Assembly (NCBI RefSeq): GCF_013820765.1
Contig: NZ_JABJVM010000004.1
Span: forward strand, 1-64,000
Origin: Paenilisteria rustica
GTDB lineage: Bacteria; Bacillota; Bacilli; Lactobacillales; Listeriaceae
Reading direction: 5' to 3'
DNA length: 64,000 bases
Part shown: positions 43,152-52,830 of the stretch, in pieces
How the letters are laid out: every line of letters starts with the position of its first letter
Numbering within the stretch: the first letter of the stretch is position 1
Notes under the pieces: model-generated
Seen by the model: the letters and a program-made list of their open reading frames with translations, nothing else
Database searches by the model: none
What the model was told of the DNA's origin: nothing
Translations under genes and position numbers: made by a program

Positions 43152-43295
43152 TGCCCATACCTTCCTTACACTATTTCCGCTGTACTCAGTATTCCATCAT
43201 TTTTTTTACGAATGGATTCCCTTTGTGTAGCTGTAGATTTTTTTTGTAAAAATTTTTTATAGATCAGCTTAAAATGATTGATTTAAGCGAATATA

Positions 43296-43324
43296 AGCAT
43301 ATAGTACCTTCAATAATTTGTCAA
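43296..43324 (-). promoter_or_regulatory. SigA promoter of the SGNH hydrolase
   Basis: On the minus strand TTGACA (43324-43319) and TATGCT (43301-43296) with a 17-bp spacer. The leader would be about 140 nt long. The remaining gap to 43466 contains only the PTS operon terminator. Confidence 0.7.
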
Positions 43325-43417
43325 GTTGAGACTGGTTTTTTTTAACATTTAAAGAGCGATTATTCCCCTTAACCAGATAGCCTTAGTTATAAAATTAATT
43401 CACTTGATAAAGAATAT

Positions 43418-43457
43418 CAAAAAACCAGTAAAATCAATGTCGCTTGATTCCACTGGT
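43418..43457 (-). terminator. Terminator of the galactitol-type PTS operon
   Basis: ACCAGT...ATCAA (from 43424) pairs with TTGAT...ACTGGT (to 43457), separated by a 3-bp internal loop, and is followed on the minus strand by TTTTTTGAT. Confidence 0.75.
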
Positions 43458-43466
43458 CCCACTTTA

Positions 43467-43667
43467 TTATTTCCCACTGTCTCTCTTCTCTGTCAATAAT
43501 TCTTTGAAACTCCGATTTCGTTTAGGGTATTTCTTGCAGTAAAAATATTGTGCACTAATTGCAAACACCAAGGCGATAGCTGTCAATAGGAGGGAGTTCT
43601 TAAAAATGCCCATGACTAACATAAGCGCCCCCACAAATAGACTTATATTGAGAAAAAATTTGTCCAT
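43467..43667 (-). CDS. Small two-TM membrane protein in the PTS operon
   Basis: A 66-aa protein with two hydrophobic segments (about 6-24 and 26-43) and a basic cytoplasmic tail (KKYPKRNRSFKELLTEKRD). Start ATG 43667 has AGGAG 9 nt upstream and lies within a few bases of the aldolase stop. It is the last gene of the operon. Function unknown. Confidence 0.55.
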   Translation of the reverse strand: MDKFFLNISLFVGALMLVMGIFKNSLLLTAIALVFAISAQYFYCKKYPKRNRSFKELLTEKRDSGK

Positions 43668-43673
43668 AGCCAC

Positions 43674-44324
43674 CTACTCCTCTAAATTGAAGTTTAATGC
43701 CAAATCATGTTCTAATTTCTTAATATTGAGCGCATCGAAAACGAGTGCTTTTGCTACAATATAAGCATTATATTCGATGCGTTCCAGCAAATCATATGCT
43801 TTATGAAGACTAGTATCCAGCACAACGATACCGTGCTTATTGAGTAAACTAGCACTCGGAACAGCCGCCTCACCTAAGGAAATCACGTGGGCGCGAACAA
43901 TCTCGGCAAGTTCTGGACTTGTTGCCGGCGCAAAATCAAGCGTTGGAATCGTGCCTAATTTTTGTGTCGCTTCTGTTAAGTTGGGTAATTCCATACCAAG
44001 TGTCGCGAATAACATCGATTCTTTTGGATGCGCATGCAAAACACAGCCAACCTCTGCATTTTCCGTATAACATGCCCTGTGCAAATTTATTTCGCGTGTC
44101 ACCCTCCCATCACCTTCTACCACCTCGTTATTATTATCCACCACAAGAATTTCATAGGCCGACAAATCGCATAACTTCGCCTGACTCATCAACGTTGGCG
44201 TCATAATTATATGCTCCGCGTTCACTCGTACAGAAACATTTCCACCCGCTGCATTCGTTTCAAATCTATCAAACATTACCTTCACTACTTTTGCTAAATC
44301 TTCGCGTTCTTTTTGATATAACAT
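43674..44324 (-). CDS. Class II (AraD/FucA-type) aldolase or epimerase
   Basis: A 216-aa zinc-dependent enzyme of the L-ribulose-5-phosphate 4-epimerase/L-fuculose-1-phosphate aldolase family: AAGGNVSVRV (substrate loop), IMTPTL, and HAHPKES with two zinc-ligand His (about 92-94), then a later His in NKHGIVV. Start MLYQKERE at 44324 follows a GAGGTG site; an earlier open start lies in the kinase gene. Together with the PfkB kinase upstream it suggests a route ending in aldol cleavage of a ketose 1-phosphate or bisphosphate. The exact substrate is not given by sequence. Confidence 0.85.
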   Translation of the reverse strand: MLYQKEREDLAKVVKVMFDRFETNAAGGNVSVRVNAEHIIMTPTLMSQAKLCDLSAYEILVVDNNNEVVEGDGRVTREINLHRACYTENAEVGCVLHAHPKESMLFATLGMELPNLTEATQKLGTIPTLDFAPATSPELAEIVRAHVISLGEAAVPSASLLNKHGIVVLDTSLHKAYDLLERIEYNAYIVAKALVFDALNIKKLEHDLALNFNLEE

Positions 44325-44331
44325 ATGTTCC

Positions 44332-45264
44332 TCACATCTCCTCAACTTCAATTATGGTTACTTGCTCTTTCAAAATTTCTGCTTCGACTAGGCTGAATGT
44401 CGAGCTATCCGCGTGCATCACCTTACTCGCCGAACAACCTGTCGCGCGTTTTAGAATTTCGGGTAGCGGTAAATGTTCGGATATCCCAGCAATGAATGCT
44501 CCTACAAAACAATCGCCAGCTCCTGTATCGTTTTTTTCTGTGACTGATGGTGCAATAACGCGATATACCCTTCCTTCATGCGCACAATACGAGCCATGCT
44601 GCCCCAATGAGACGATAAGATAACCTATGTTTTTCGCCAATTTCCTCATATTTTCTGTTAATGTTTCCGCCTCGTCCAAGAGAATCGCTTGAATTTCATG
44701 CTCGTTCGGTTTCAAGAAATCAACACCAAGTCGCGCCGCCAATCTCAGATATTCTCCTGACACATCACAGGCTAGGAAACAGCCCGTCGCCTTCACCGTC
44801 TGCAAAAGTGTCTCAAAATCAGCTAGCGTGAATTCCGGTGGCGGCGAACCTGCGATAACAACAATATCTTCTTGCGTCACCTTTTGTCGCACCTGTTCTA
44901 GTAGCGCAATTTTGTTTGCATCGCTTACAGCAAATCCGCCTTCTGGCATCATAATACTACCGCTTGACTCGCCACTAATAATGACAAAACTCGTTCTTGT
45001 CTGCTCGCCCTGTTGGACTAAAAAATCGTGTGCAATTTGCTTCTCAGATAATATGCCGTATAGCTGGGCTCTATTTTGCGATCCTACAATTCCCAGCGCT
45101 TCATTCTTTATCGAAAATTTGCTAAGAACACCTGAAACGTGAAGTCCCTTTCCACCACAGTCCCATTCGCTTCGAATAATCCGGTTAGCTTGACGTTTTT
45201 TTATGTCTCTTTTTACAAATAAAAGCTGATCGATCGCAGGATTTAGCGTCACGGTATAAATCAT
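44332..45264 (-). CDS. PfkB-family sugar-phosphate kinase (1-phosphofructokinase/tagatose-6-phosphate kinase type)
   Basis: A 310-aa kinase starting MIYTVTLNPAIDQ, the usual N-terminus of 1-phosphofructokinase and tagatose-6-phosphate kinase. GGKGLHVSGVL (substrate binding), PNEHEI and the catalytic NDTGAGDCFVGAF (Asp base about 250) are intact. Its ATG overlaps the stop of the IIC gene (ATGA), which fixes the start and implies translational coupling. It probably phosphorylates the PTS product before aldolase cleavage. Confidence 0.9.
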   Translation of the reverse strand: MIYTVTLNPAIDQLLFVKRDIKKRQANRIIRSEWDCGGKGLHVSGVLSKFSIKNEALGIVGSQNRAQLYGILSEKQIAHDFLVQQGEQTRTSFVIISGESSGSIMMPEGGFAVSDANKIALLEQVRQKVTQEDIVVIAGSPPPEFTLADFETLLQTVKATGCFLACDVSGEYLRLAARLGVDFLKPNEHEIQAILLDEAETLTENMRKLAKNIGYLIVSLGQHGSYCAHEGRVYRVIAPSVTEKNDTGAGDCFVGAFIAGISEHLPLPEILKRATGCSASKVMHADSSTFSLVEAEILKEQVTIIEVEEM

Positions 45265-46607
45265 CCTAATTGCTCCAATTCTGCCGTTCGTTTGCGCATT
45301 ACTTTCACATAGAAAACGAGTAATACAATCCAACCTGCAAGCATCAATAGACCGATAATCGAGAATTTACTAGCCTCAGCCATAATGAAGCGGAACACAG
45401 GATATTCAATCGTACTCCACGTAATTTCTTGCCCAGTTTGCAACGAAATAGCTTTTGTGGAATTTGCCAGATCAGTAATAGTTCCTGCAAAAAACGTAGC
45501 CACATACAGGAAGACGGGTGTCGTAACAACGCCTAGAATAATCATTCGTAGTAAATTCCCACCTGTAACAACAAGCGCAGGCGCGCAGAGTGAGATATTT
45601 AGAATACCAGCGAATGGTAGCACTCCATTCCCAGGTAAAATTAACGCGAAAATCAGCGTCACTGGTACCATAATAACAATCGCCACCCAAACCTCACTAC
45701 ACCCAGCTAGAATTGGCCAATCCAGACCAATAAAAAGTTCGCGATCCTTAAAGCGTTTCTTCATATAATCAGAAATACCATCAGATAGTGGTGATAAAGC
45801 TTGCATAAATAATTTTGCAACCATTGGAAACAGCGTCAAAGCAGCCGCAGCTTGCATGGCTAGCATCAATGTTTTCGCTACATCATAACCCGCGGCGATT
45901 CCAAGTAATGCCCCCACAATGAATCCCATAACATGGTTTTCCGCAAAAATCCCAATCTTATCCTTGAGTGCATTAGCATCCATATCCTTACGTAACGCAG
46001 GAATTTTCTTAAGTAGCCAGTCAATCGGCATCAATACCACACAGAAAATCATCATGCTATGCGAAACCGTAACACCTGGAATCCCATTGAGTTCTTGAAT
46101 TTGACGCTGATTAGCATCACACAAAATCAGCTCAACTACAACTTGAACCGCTGCAACAGCAAAAGCCAGATACACATTATGCGTCACACCGACAATTAAA
46201 ACAGCTGTTAAAATTTTGCCCCATACATTCCATAAATCCACATTCAGCGTTTTTGTCGCGTTAAACACGAGCATAATCGCGTTAATTCCCAGTTGCAGAG
46301 GGAACATCAAAAACGCGAGCGGCCATGCCCAAGCAAGCGTCGCCATCGACGTCCAACCACCATCTAAAATTGTCAACTCTATCCCTGTTCGCTCCGCTAA
46401 CCCCTGTGCCGCAGGAGTCAATGCTTCAATCATGAATCCAATGACGATATTCATACCAAGGAAGGCGACCCCCAAAATAATCCCAGCGCTGACGGCATCT
46501 TTGACCTTCATCCGCACAATTAAACCGATAATAATCATCAAAGCAGGCACAAAAACAGCTGCACCTAAATTCAAAATAAATTCTACAACAGATTGTAATG
46601 ATCCCAT
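45261..46607 (-). CDS. PTS system IIC component, galactitol (GatC) family
   Basis: A 448-aa membrane permease with about ten hydrophobic segments and GatC-like features (GGWTSMATLAWAWPLAFLMF in part, NATKTLNVDLWNVWG, HSMMIFCVVLMPIDWLL). It has a GGGAGAG site. It lies 27 bp after IIB and overlaps the kinase gene by 4 bp. It forms the transporter with the IIA and IIB proteins encoded upstream. Galactitol, arabitol or a related polyol are reasonable substrates. Confidence 0.9.
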   Translation of the reverse strand: MGSLQSVVEFILNLGAAVFVPALMIIIGLIVRMKVKDAVSAGIILGVAFLGMNIVIGFMIEALTPAAQGLAERTGIELTILDGGWTSMATLAWAWPLAFLMFPLQLGINAIMLVFNATKTLNVDLWNVWGKILTAVLIVGVTHNVYLAFAVAAVQVVVELILCDANQRQIQELNGIPGVTVSHSMMIFCVVLMPIDWLLKKIPALRKDMDANALKDKIGIFAENHVMGFIVGALLGIAAGYDVAKTLMLAMQAAAALTLFPMVAKLFMQALSPLSDGISDYMKKRFKDRELFIGLDWPILAGCSEVWVAIVIMVPVTLIFALILPGNGVLPFAGILNISLCAPALVVTGGNLLRMIILGVVTTPVFLYVATFFAGTITDLANSTKAISLQTGQEITWSTIEYPVFRFIMAEASKFSIIGLLMLAGWIVLLVFYVKVMRKRTAELEQLG

Positions 46608-46634
46608 TTTGCCACTCTCCCTGTTTTCAATATG

Positions 46635-46910
46635 TTATTTTAGCGCGTCAATAAGCTTTTCTACTTCCTCTTCCATGCCCATTCCTGTCAAAAAAGCTAT
46701 ACCATTAAACGTTGGAATATTGTATTCCTTATTCGCTTTCGTTATCGCCACATATGCGTCACTTGTTCGAATATGCTGATCAAGCGACTTGATATCTACC
46801 GCTTCCACATTCGCACGTACACCGCGTTCTTTCAGAATCCGTTCTACTTTTGATGCCACGGTTTGACTTGTTGCCACACCTGATCCGCAGGCTACTATTA
46901 CTTTTTTCAT
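46635..46910 (-). CDS. PTS system IIB component, galactitol (GatB) type
   Basis: A 91-aa protein with the phospho-Cys loop KVIVACGSGVATS (Cys about 8), typical for GatB. ATG 46910 overlaps the IIA stop by one base. It transfers phosphate from IIA to the sugar bound by IIC. Confidence 0.92.
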   Translation of the reverse strand: MKKVIVACGSGVATSQTVASKVERILKERGVRANVEAVDIKSLDQHIRTSDAYVAITKANKEYNIPTFNGIAFLTGMGMEEEVEKLIDALK

Positions 46911-47395
46911 CACTCGCTCATCCTTCCAAATTGTATTTTCAAAAAAGCAGCTAACTCTTCCTTGTTTCGCTTATTTCGCAGCTCCTCTATAAACTTTTCT
47001 TGTGTAAATCTTTCCATAATCGTTGCTAATAAAGGGACTTGAGATGCAGGATCACAAATACCCAATACGAACACCATCTCTACCTCAATCACTTTATCCG
47101 TCGTCCCCATTTGAATAAATTCTAGCGGTTTTCTAAGTTGATTCACAAACACAAATGGTCGCCTCACATGCACCGTATCCGTATGTGGAATTGCAATTAC
47201 TATCCCGTTCATTTCAAGTCCAGTTGGAAAAACCTTTTCTCTCTCTATAATTGCTTCACAAAAAGACGGTTTCACGTAGCCCTTCTGCTCTAAAATTGTG
47301 GCTACCTCCGAAAAAAATCCTACTTGATTTTCGAAGTCACCGCCCATTAATGTGAAATCCTCCTGGAATAAATCATCAAAATCCAACGAATTCAA
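46910..47395 (-). CDS. PTS system IIA component, galactitol/fructose type
   Basis: A 161-aa cytoplasmic EIIA with the phosphorylated His in VIAIPHTDTVHV (about 62) and the usual LRKPLEFIQMG strand. It is encoded directly after the regulator (4-bp overlap) and before IIB. Confidence 0.92.
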   Translation of the reverse strand: MNSLDFDDLFQEDFTLMGGDFENQVGFFSEVATILEQKGYVKPSFCEAIIEREKVFPTGLEMNGIVIAIPHTDTVHVRRPFVFVNQLRKPLEFIQMGTTDKVIEVEMVFVLGICDPASQVPLLATIMERFTQEKFIEELRNKRNKEELAAFLKIQFGRMSE

Positions 47396-49401
47396 CCCCT
47401 CTCAATCATTTCCGCAATCTCTGTCCTACTCTCTGATGCTAGAATAAACTGTAACTTTTCTGGTTCTAGAAAAACCTCATTCATTTTTAATAGCAACGGA
47501 ATATGCCGATTCTGTCTAGATGGCGCTAGAGCAACCATCATTTGAACCCTCTCCCCGCTAGGATTAAGCATTCCAGATTTCATAATATGAAGCTGAATAT
47601 CAGCTCTCTGGACACCAGCTTGAGGCTTTGCATGGGGCAAGTATATCCCTGGTCCAATCACCATGTGCTGATAATTCTCATAAAAAATCGCTTCACATGC
47701 CTTAATATAATTCTGTGTCACACTCCCACGCTGATATAATGGTATAAAAGATCTGACAACTAGCTCATTCCAACGCACGGTATCCTTCCAAATACAAATA
47801 TTCTGAGCTTCCATCTGTAATACATCGGCCATATCCACAGGCGGGTCTTCTAAATCCTTCTGTCCAAAGAACCGCTCCAACCGCTCCGTCACCTGGGGAA
47901 TATTTTCAGATGGAATCGAGTCACGAAGCATTGCCATTAGCGCTTTTGTCTTTTTTTCAATGTCTAAATCAATCGTTCTTTCGACTTGGTATCGTAATAT
48001 CTTCCGACTTGCTTTATCTAATATAGAAGGCACTACAAATACCGTCACGTCCGTTTGAATCGGCACTGTCGTGAAAAGAAAATCCACATCTTGTTCCACT
48101 TGAGGCAATTGACGTATTGCAAAAGCTCCCTGAAAATCAATCGTTGGGAACATACCTTTCAAATTCTCCAATAATAATTTCGAGATTGACGTTCCACTTT
48201 GGCATAATATCGCGGCTTTAAAAACTTTCTGCTCCGTCTCCTCGGTTTGGTACATCCAACCAAGTACAATCATAGATAAATAAACCATTTCTTCCTTAGA
48301 CCACTTGTGCCCGACCAATTTAGCGAACGGCGCAGAGGCTTTTTCGACCATCCGGAACGTTGTCGTATATTCTGCAATAAACTGTTCTGTTAATGTATTA
48401 TTTATTTGGAAACCTAGTAAATTACGGTAAATCGCGGGTCTAATATGCAACATCACCTTCTCTTTGAACTCTCCTTTACGAACAATCTCCGTTGCAAAAT
48501 GGTTCTCCAATCGCGCCGTAAAATCATCCACAGCGAAAGCAATTTCCTCACTATCGGAAAAAAGTAACGCGGATTCAACAAGGTTTGAGGCCAAGACCTG
48601 CAACGATAAATAAAGTAAATCCGTCTCGCTTAAGAAATCATATCCCCAAAACATTTCTTTTATAATTGGATATTCACGCGTATTTTTAATATCGTATTTC
48701 TCGATTTTAAAAGACCACGTAATATTAGTAATTTCCGCACGCTTGATGATCCCGAAAAGAATGTATGGCAATTCCTCCAGCTGCTCATCTGTAAATGTTA
48801 TTTGAAGGTCATTTTCGATTTTTTCCAATCGCTTTTTTAGTAAAAATATCTCACTAACCATTATGAGTTTCTTTTCATCCAAAATAAATTTGCCGTAGGG
48901 GGTTTTAATGACATCACGAATGAGCTTCCCAAGTAAATTACGAATAAGGAATTCAGAGCCAGAAATCGCGTAACCAGCTTTTCTCGAATAATCCAATTGT
49001 ATTTGTAGCTGATGTAGCTCTGACTTAATACGCTTGAAATCACTGAGCATCGTATTTTTACTGACATACACATAGTCTGCTAGCGCTTGCAATGATAAAT
49101 AACGCCCATCCATGAGGAGCTGAATCATAATAAGTTGCTTCCGTAAATTCACCTCATAATACGAAAATAATTGCTGTTCTTTCTCCGTTAAAAGTCGGTA
49201 ACAATCCTCTCGACAACGTTCTGTCATGGAAATCATCTGATAATCCATCCAAATGGCTTCCGATTTTAAAGATTGATTTATTTCCTCAATATAACTCTTA
49301 ATTTCTTCTCGTGTCTGGTCTAAATTCTTAGAAACTTGGGCGACATCTACGTGATGGTTCAACATTAAATAGGTCAAGAGCTCCTTTGTGCCGCGTCTCA
49401 T
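47392..49401 (-). CDS. BglG/MtlR-type PRD activator of the galactitol-type PTS operon
   Basis: A 669-aa regulator with N-terminal helix-turn-helix domains (about 1-130; LQALADYVYVSKNTMLSDFK is the second recognition region), two PRDs (about 180-390), a GatB-like EIIB domain (FKAAILCQSGTSISKLLL, Cys about 413) and a C-terminal EIIA domain (YLPHAKPQAGV, His about 585). It is the first gene of the operon and has an AAGGAGGG site. A perfect 13-bp inverted repeat (49456-49499) upstream of a promoter with a weak -35 fits an activator-dependent, autoregulated promoter. Confidence 0.9.
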   Translation of the reverse strand: MRRGTKELLTYLMLNHHVDVAQVSKNLDQTREEIKSYIEEINQSLKSEAIWMDYQMISMTERCREDCYRLLTEKEQQLFSYYEVNLRKQLIMIQLLMDGRYLSLQALADYVYVSKNTMLSDFKRIKSELHQLQIQLDYSRKAGYAISGSEFLIRNLLGKLIRDVIKTPYGKFILDEKKLIMVSEIFLLKKRLEKIENDLQITFTDEQLEELPYILFGIIKRAEITNITWSFKIEKYDIKNTREYPIIKEMFWGYDFLSETDLLYLSLQVLASNLVESALLFSDSEEIAFAVDDFTARLENHFATEIVRKGEFKEKVMLHIRPAIYRNLLGFQINNTLTEQFIAEYTTTFRMVEKASAPFAKLVGHKWSKEEMVYLSMIVLGWMYQTEETEQKVFKAAILCQSGTSISKLLLENLKGMFPTIDFQGAFAIRQLPQVEQDVDFLFTTVPIQTDVTVFVVPSILDKASRKILRYQVERTIDLDIEKKTKALMAMLRDSIPSENIPQVTERLERFFGQKDLEDPPVDMADVLQMEAQNICIWKDTVRWNELVVRSFIPLYQRGSVTQNYIKACEAIFYENYQHMVIGPGIYLPHAKPQAGVQRADIQLHIMKSGMLNPSGERVQMMVALAPSRQNRHIPLLLKMNEVFLEPEKLQFILASESRTEIAEMIERG

Positions 49402-49423
49402 TTGAATCCCTCCTTAGTTCTAT

Positions 49424-49429
49424 TTTATA
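49424..49429 (-). promoter_or_regulatory. -10 element of the PTS operon promoter
   Basis: TATAAA on the minus strand lies 23 bp before the regulator start codon. No good -35 is present at 16-18 bp, which is common in promoters needing an activator. Confidence 0.45.
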
Positions 49430-49455
49430 CGATAATCCAACCACTATTTCATCAC

Positions 49456-49499
49456 TTCATCACAATTTGTAAATATCCTAAAAATGAAATTGTGATGAA
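49456..49499. promoter_or_regulatory. Perfect 13-bp inverted repeat, candidate activator site
   Basis: TTCATCACAATTT (49456-49468) and AAATTGTGATGAA (49487-49499) with an 18-bp spacer, plus an extra partial copy (TTTCATCAC) from 49448. The arms are two turns apart, as for a dimer or tetramer bound upstream of the -10 at 49424. The likely ligand is the PRD regulator encoded just downstream. Confidence 0.6.
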
Positions 49500-49588
49500 A
49501 CGATGGTTTCGACACACTCCGAGATGGTATCATTAAAAAATGGCAAACAAAAAGAGAAGCCCCCAAAAAAGGAGCTCCCCCATTATAT

Positions 49589-51871
49589 TTATTTGTGGTA
49601 ATCATGTTTTTCTAACGTATCGACTAATTGGACAGCTTCACCAAATAAGTCTAATTCTAACGCTAATCCTTCAAGAAGCTCGATACGAACCGTCTTCGCA
49701 TCGACTGAAATCTCAATCAAACGATCGCGATAGTTAATTTTGAATGCATACTTGTTCCACGTTTTTGGTAGGAAAGGTGCAAACGAAAGGCGTTCATTGA
49801 AAGTACGCATACCCGCAAAACCTTGCACAATAGCAATCCAACTGCCAGCCATCGATGTGATATGCAGCCCATCTTCCGTATCATTGTTGTAGTTGTCCAA
49901 ATCAAGTCGTGCTGTTCGATTGTAAAGTTCCACCGCCTTGTCTTCTCGCCCAATTTCCGCAGCCAAAACTGTATGAACAGCTGGTGACAAGCTAGATTCA
50001 TGTACTGTCAACGGCTCATAAAATTCAAAATTCCGTTGCTTCGTCTCAAAATCAAATTCATCTCCAAACGTATAAATACCTTGCAATACATCCGCTTGCT
50101 TGATAAAACACGATCGCAAAATTTTATCCCATGACCAATTTTGATTAATCGGCTTATCTGCATCTGTAAGTGTGTCTGTAGAACGCAATTCTTTATCCAA
50201 GAATGTGTCGTGTTGCACAAATATCTGCCACTTTTCATCATACGGGAAGTACATGTTATCAATAATATCCTGCCAATGATCGATTTCAGCATCCGTAATT
50301 TGTAATTCCGATCTCTTTGCCGGCGTGATTTTGGCCAGTGATTCCATCGTATAACGCAGTGTCCATGTCGCGATATAGTTGGTATACCAGTTATTGCTAA
50401 CATTATTATCATACTCATTCGGGCCAGTAACACCATGAATCATATACTTATCCAAGCGTTCCGACATATGCACGCGATCCGCCCAAAATCGACTAATCTC
50501 AGTCAATACATCCATACCCTCATTTTCTAGATAAGAACTATCGCCCGTATAATTCGTGTAATTATAAATAGCATGTGCAATCGCGCCATTACGATGAATC
50601 TCTTCAAAGGTAATCTCCCACTCATTATGACACTCAATTCCTGTAAATGTAACCATAGGATAAAGCGCACCATTCAAACCAATTTTGCGAGCATTTACCT
50701 TAGCACCATCCAACTGATCATGCCGATACTGCAACAAATTGCGTGATACTTTCTTATCTGCAAGCGATAGATAGAGTGGTAGGGCAAAAGCCTCCGTGTC
50801 CCAATATGTCGCACCTCCATACTTCTCGCCGGTAAAACCTTTTGGTCCAATATTGAGCCGCGCATCCTCACCATAATACGTTGCAAATAATTGGAAGATA
50901 TTGAAGCGAATCCCTTGTTGTGCCTCATCATCACCCGAAATTAGAACATCCGCTTTTTGCCAGCGTTCTAGCCAAGCATCTGCATGCTCTTTTCGTAATG
51001 CATCATAACTAAAACCTGCTAAATCCGCCAAAATTTGCTGTGATTTTGGCGCTAATTCAGGCTCTTCATAATCGCGAGAAGTAACAACTGCCACACGTTT
51101 CTCCAATTTCACCGTCTCACCTTTTGCTATATGGAATTGATATTTATTCTCCACATACAACTTCTTCGCCTCAGCTGATGCACGCGTTGGATTCGTCACA
51201 AGAGATTCCATCGAAGCCGCAATCGTGAAGCGCGGAATATCAAAGTTATTTTCGATCGTCTTGGTCACTATGGTTCCCCGATTAGTATCTGCCTCTTGCA
51301 TCACCTCTAGCCAAAAAACTTCATCGTAATTCGCATCTTCATTTGTAACATTACCATCAATATACGGCGTCAACACAACATCCGCATTCGCATCAAGCGC
51401 TGTAACATGGTAGCGAATCAGACACACTTCCTGCTTCACGATACTAAGAAAACGCTCGGCCTCAATTAAAAATGCCTTCCCATTCTTAGTCACTTTAAAT
51501 GAACGGCGCAAAATCCCAGTCTCCATATCAAGTTCCAAGCTAAAGTCCGTTGCCACGTCCTGAAATAAGTCCAGCGTCTCGCCATCTATTTCCACATCAA
51601 TACCGATAAAATTCAGCGCATTAATCACTTTTCCAAAATAATCAGGGTAACCATTCTTCCACCAACCGACACGCGTCTTATCAGGGTACCAAACACCAGC
51701 AATATACGTGCCTTGATGTGTATCCCCAGAATAACGTTCCTCAAAATTGCCACGCATCCCCATGTAGCCATTTCCGAGCGATGTCAGGCTTTCCTGTAAG
51801 CGTTTTGCATCTTTTTCTACATTTCTAGATTTTAATTTCCATTCATCAATTTCAAATAAGCGTTGAGTCAT
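49589..51871 (-). CDS. mapA: Maltose phosphorylase (GH65)
   Basis: A 760-aa GH65 phosphorylase splitting maltose with phosphate into beta-glucose-1-phosphate and glucose. It has the N-terminal beta-sandwich, then the alpha/alpha barrel with YWDTEAFALPLYL, IECHNEWEITFEEIHRNGA in part (catalytic acid Glu about 485) and HGVTGPNEYDNNVSNNWYTN in part. It is the last gene of the maltodextrin operon, overlapping the DUF1189 gene by 4 bp, as in the Bacillus mdx cluster (mdxK). Cytoplasmic. Confidence 0.95.
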   Translation of the reverse strand: MTQRLFEIDEWKLKSRNVEKDAKRLQESLTSLGNGYMGMRGNFEERYSGDTHQGTYIAGVWYPDKTRVGWWKNGYPDYFGKVINALNFIGIDVEIDGETLDLFQDVATDFSLELDMETGILRRSFKVTKNGKAFLIEAERFLSIVKQEVCLIRYHVTALDANADVVLTPYIDGNVTNEDANYDEVFWLEVMQEADTNRGTIVTKTIENNFDIPRFTIAASMESLVTNPTRASAEAKKLYVENKYQFHIAKGETVKLEKRVAVVTSRDYEEPELAPKSQQILADLAGFSYDALRKEHADAWLERWQKADVLISGDDEAQQGIRFNIFQLFATYYGEDARLNIGPKGFTGEKYGGATYWDTEAFALPLYLSLADKKVSRNLLQYRHDQLDGAKVNARKIGLNGALYPMVTFTGIECHNEWEITFEEIHRNGAIAHAIYNYTNYTGDSSYLENEGMDVLTEISRFWADRVHMSERLDKYMIHGVTGPNEYDNNVSNNWYTNYIATWTLRYTMESLAKITPAKRSELQITDAEIDHWQDIIDNMYFPYDEKWQIFVQHDTFLDKELRSTDTLTDADKPINQNWSWDKILRSCFIKQADVLQGIYTFGDEFDFETKQRNFEFYEPLTVHESSLSPAVHTVLAAEIGREDKAVELYNRTARLDLDNYNNDTEDGLHITSMAGSWIAIVQGFAGMRTFNERLSFAPFLPKTWNKYAFKINYRDRLIEISVDAKTVRIELLEGLALELDLFGEAVQLVDTLEKHDYHK

Positions 51872-52689
51872 CCTGTTCGTCCCCCCAATTCCAAAATATC
51901 ATCCGTCTGTCTAAAGCGTGTTTTAATGAAGGTAAATGCGATTAGGAGCACCATTCCAAGCGACTGAATCGCCATCATCACTGTGATATCAAAATAAATA
52001 ATCCCGATTACCGTAGCAAATAAAGTAGGCAATCCCAGTGCCAGCAACGTCAATGATAGCGCCTCTTTATAAGAGCGAATCTCCGACATCTGATTTCGTT
52101 TCGTAAACCAGATAAACAAAGCTGCAAATAGCGCAAGCATCAAACTACTTGCAAAAAGAACCGAGCCAAGCATCGCAGACATTGTCAAAAACACAAATGC
52201 CTTGTTCTGCACAAACCACTGCGAACTAATCCAAGCCTGCATATCCTCCGAATTTTTAACATCTGCAAGGCTCGCATCACTCGTATACTGCACGGTAAAC
52301 GCGTATCCTGAACTATCCCGAAGCTCCATACTAGTTTTGCCTAAAACGAACATATTTTTCGCATCAGGCACATTCGTATCGCCCAAGTTCACCATTGCTA
52401 AGCCATTGTCCGTTTCCTGCATAGTTTCACTCGGCTCGCCAGATAATACACCATTTTGCAACTGATAATTCGCCGCGACCTCACTAACAAAAGTATCATC
52501 CACCTGCTTCATCATATTCGGCATCAACGACTCCAAATCAAACGACTCCTGCTTCACAAAATGCAGCGAAACCGGAATCAATAAACAAGCCGTCAAAAAT
52601 ACAAAGATAAACAGCAACTTCCCCCACCCAAACAAAGTCCGACTAGCAAACATTCGCTTTGGCGAGCACATCCCCCAAAAATAACTCAT
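51868..52689 (-). CDS. DUF1189 membrane protein of maltodextrin operon (YvdJ-like)
   Basis: A 273-aa protein starting MSYFWGMCSPKRMFASRTLFGWG, the usual start of DUF1189 proteins; the open frame reaches 52728 but without a better ribosome site. One membrane helix near the N-terminus, a long extracytoplasmic part, then three or four helices (about 155-260). In Bacillus (yvdJ) and Listeria this gene sits between malG and maltose phosphorylase. Its role in maltodextrin use is unproven. Confidence 0.8.
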   Translation of the reverse strand: MSYFWGMCSPKRMFASRTLFGWGKLLFIFVFLTACLLIPVSLHFVKQESFDLESLMPNMMKQVDDTFVSEVAANYQLQNGVLSGEPSETMQETDNGLAMVNLGDTNVPDAKNMFVLGKTSMELRDSSGYAFTVQYTSDASLADVKNSEDMQAWISSQWFVQNKAFVFLTMSAMLGSVLFASSLMLALFAALFIWFTKRNQMSEIRSYKEALSLTLLALGLPTLFATVIGIIYFDITVMMAIQSLGMVLLIAFTFIKTRFRQTDDILELGGRTG

Positions 52690-52830
52690 CGGAAACCCAC
52701 GCTTCATCCTAATCACATCACAATCCATAAATCTTAATTTTCATACCCGACACGAATTCCCTACCCTAGCAAAACCGCGCTTCGTTCTAATCCCATTTTC
52801 TTGTACCAACTCAAAGTCCCCGTCAAACCC

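Noticed and set aside
49540-49588. Terminator after maltose phosphorylase
   Set aside because: The C-rich and G-rich blocks there do not form a consistent stem; GGAGCTCC is only self-complementary.
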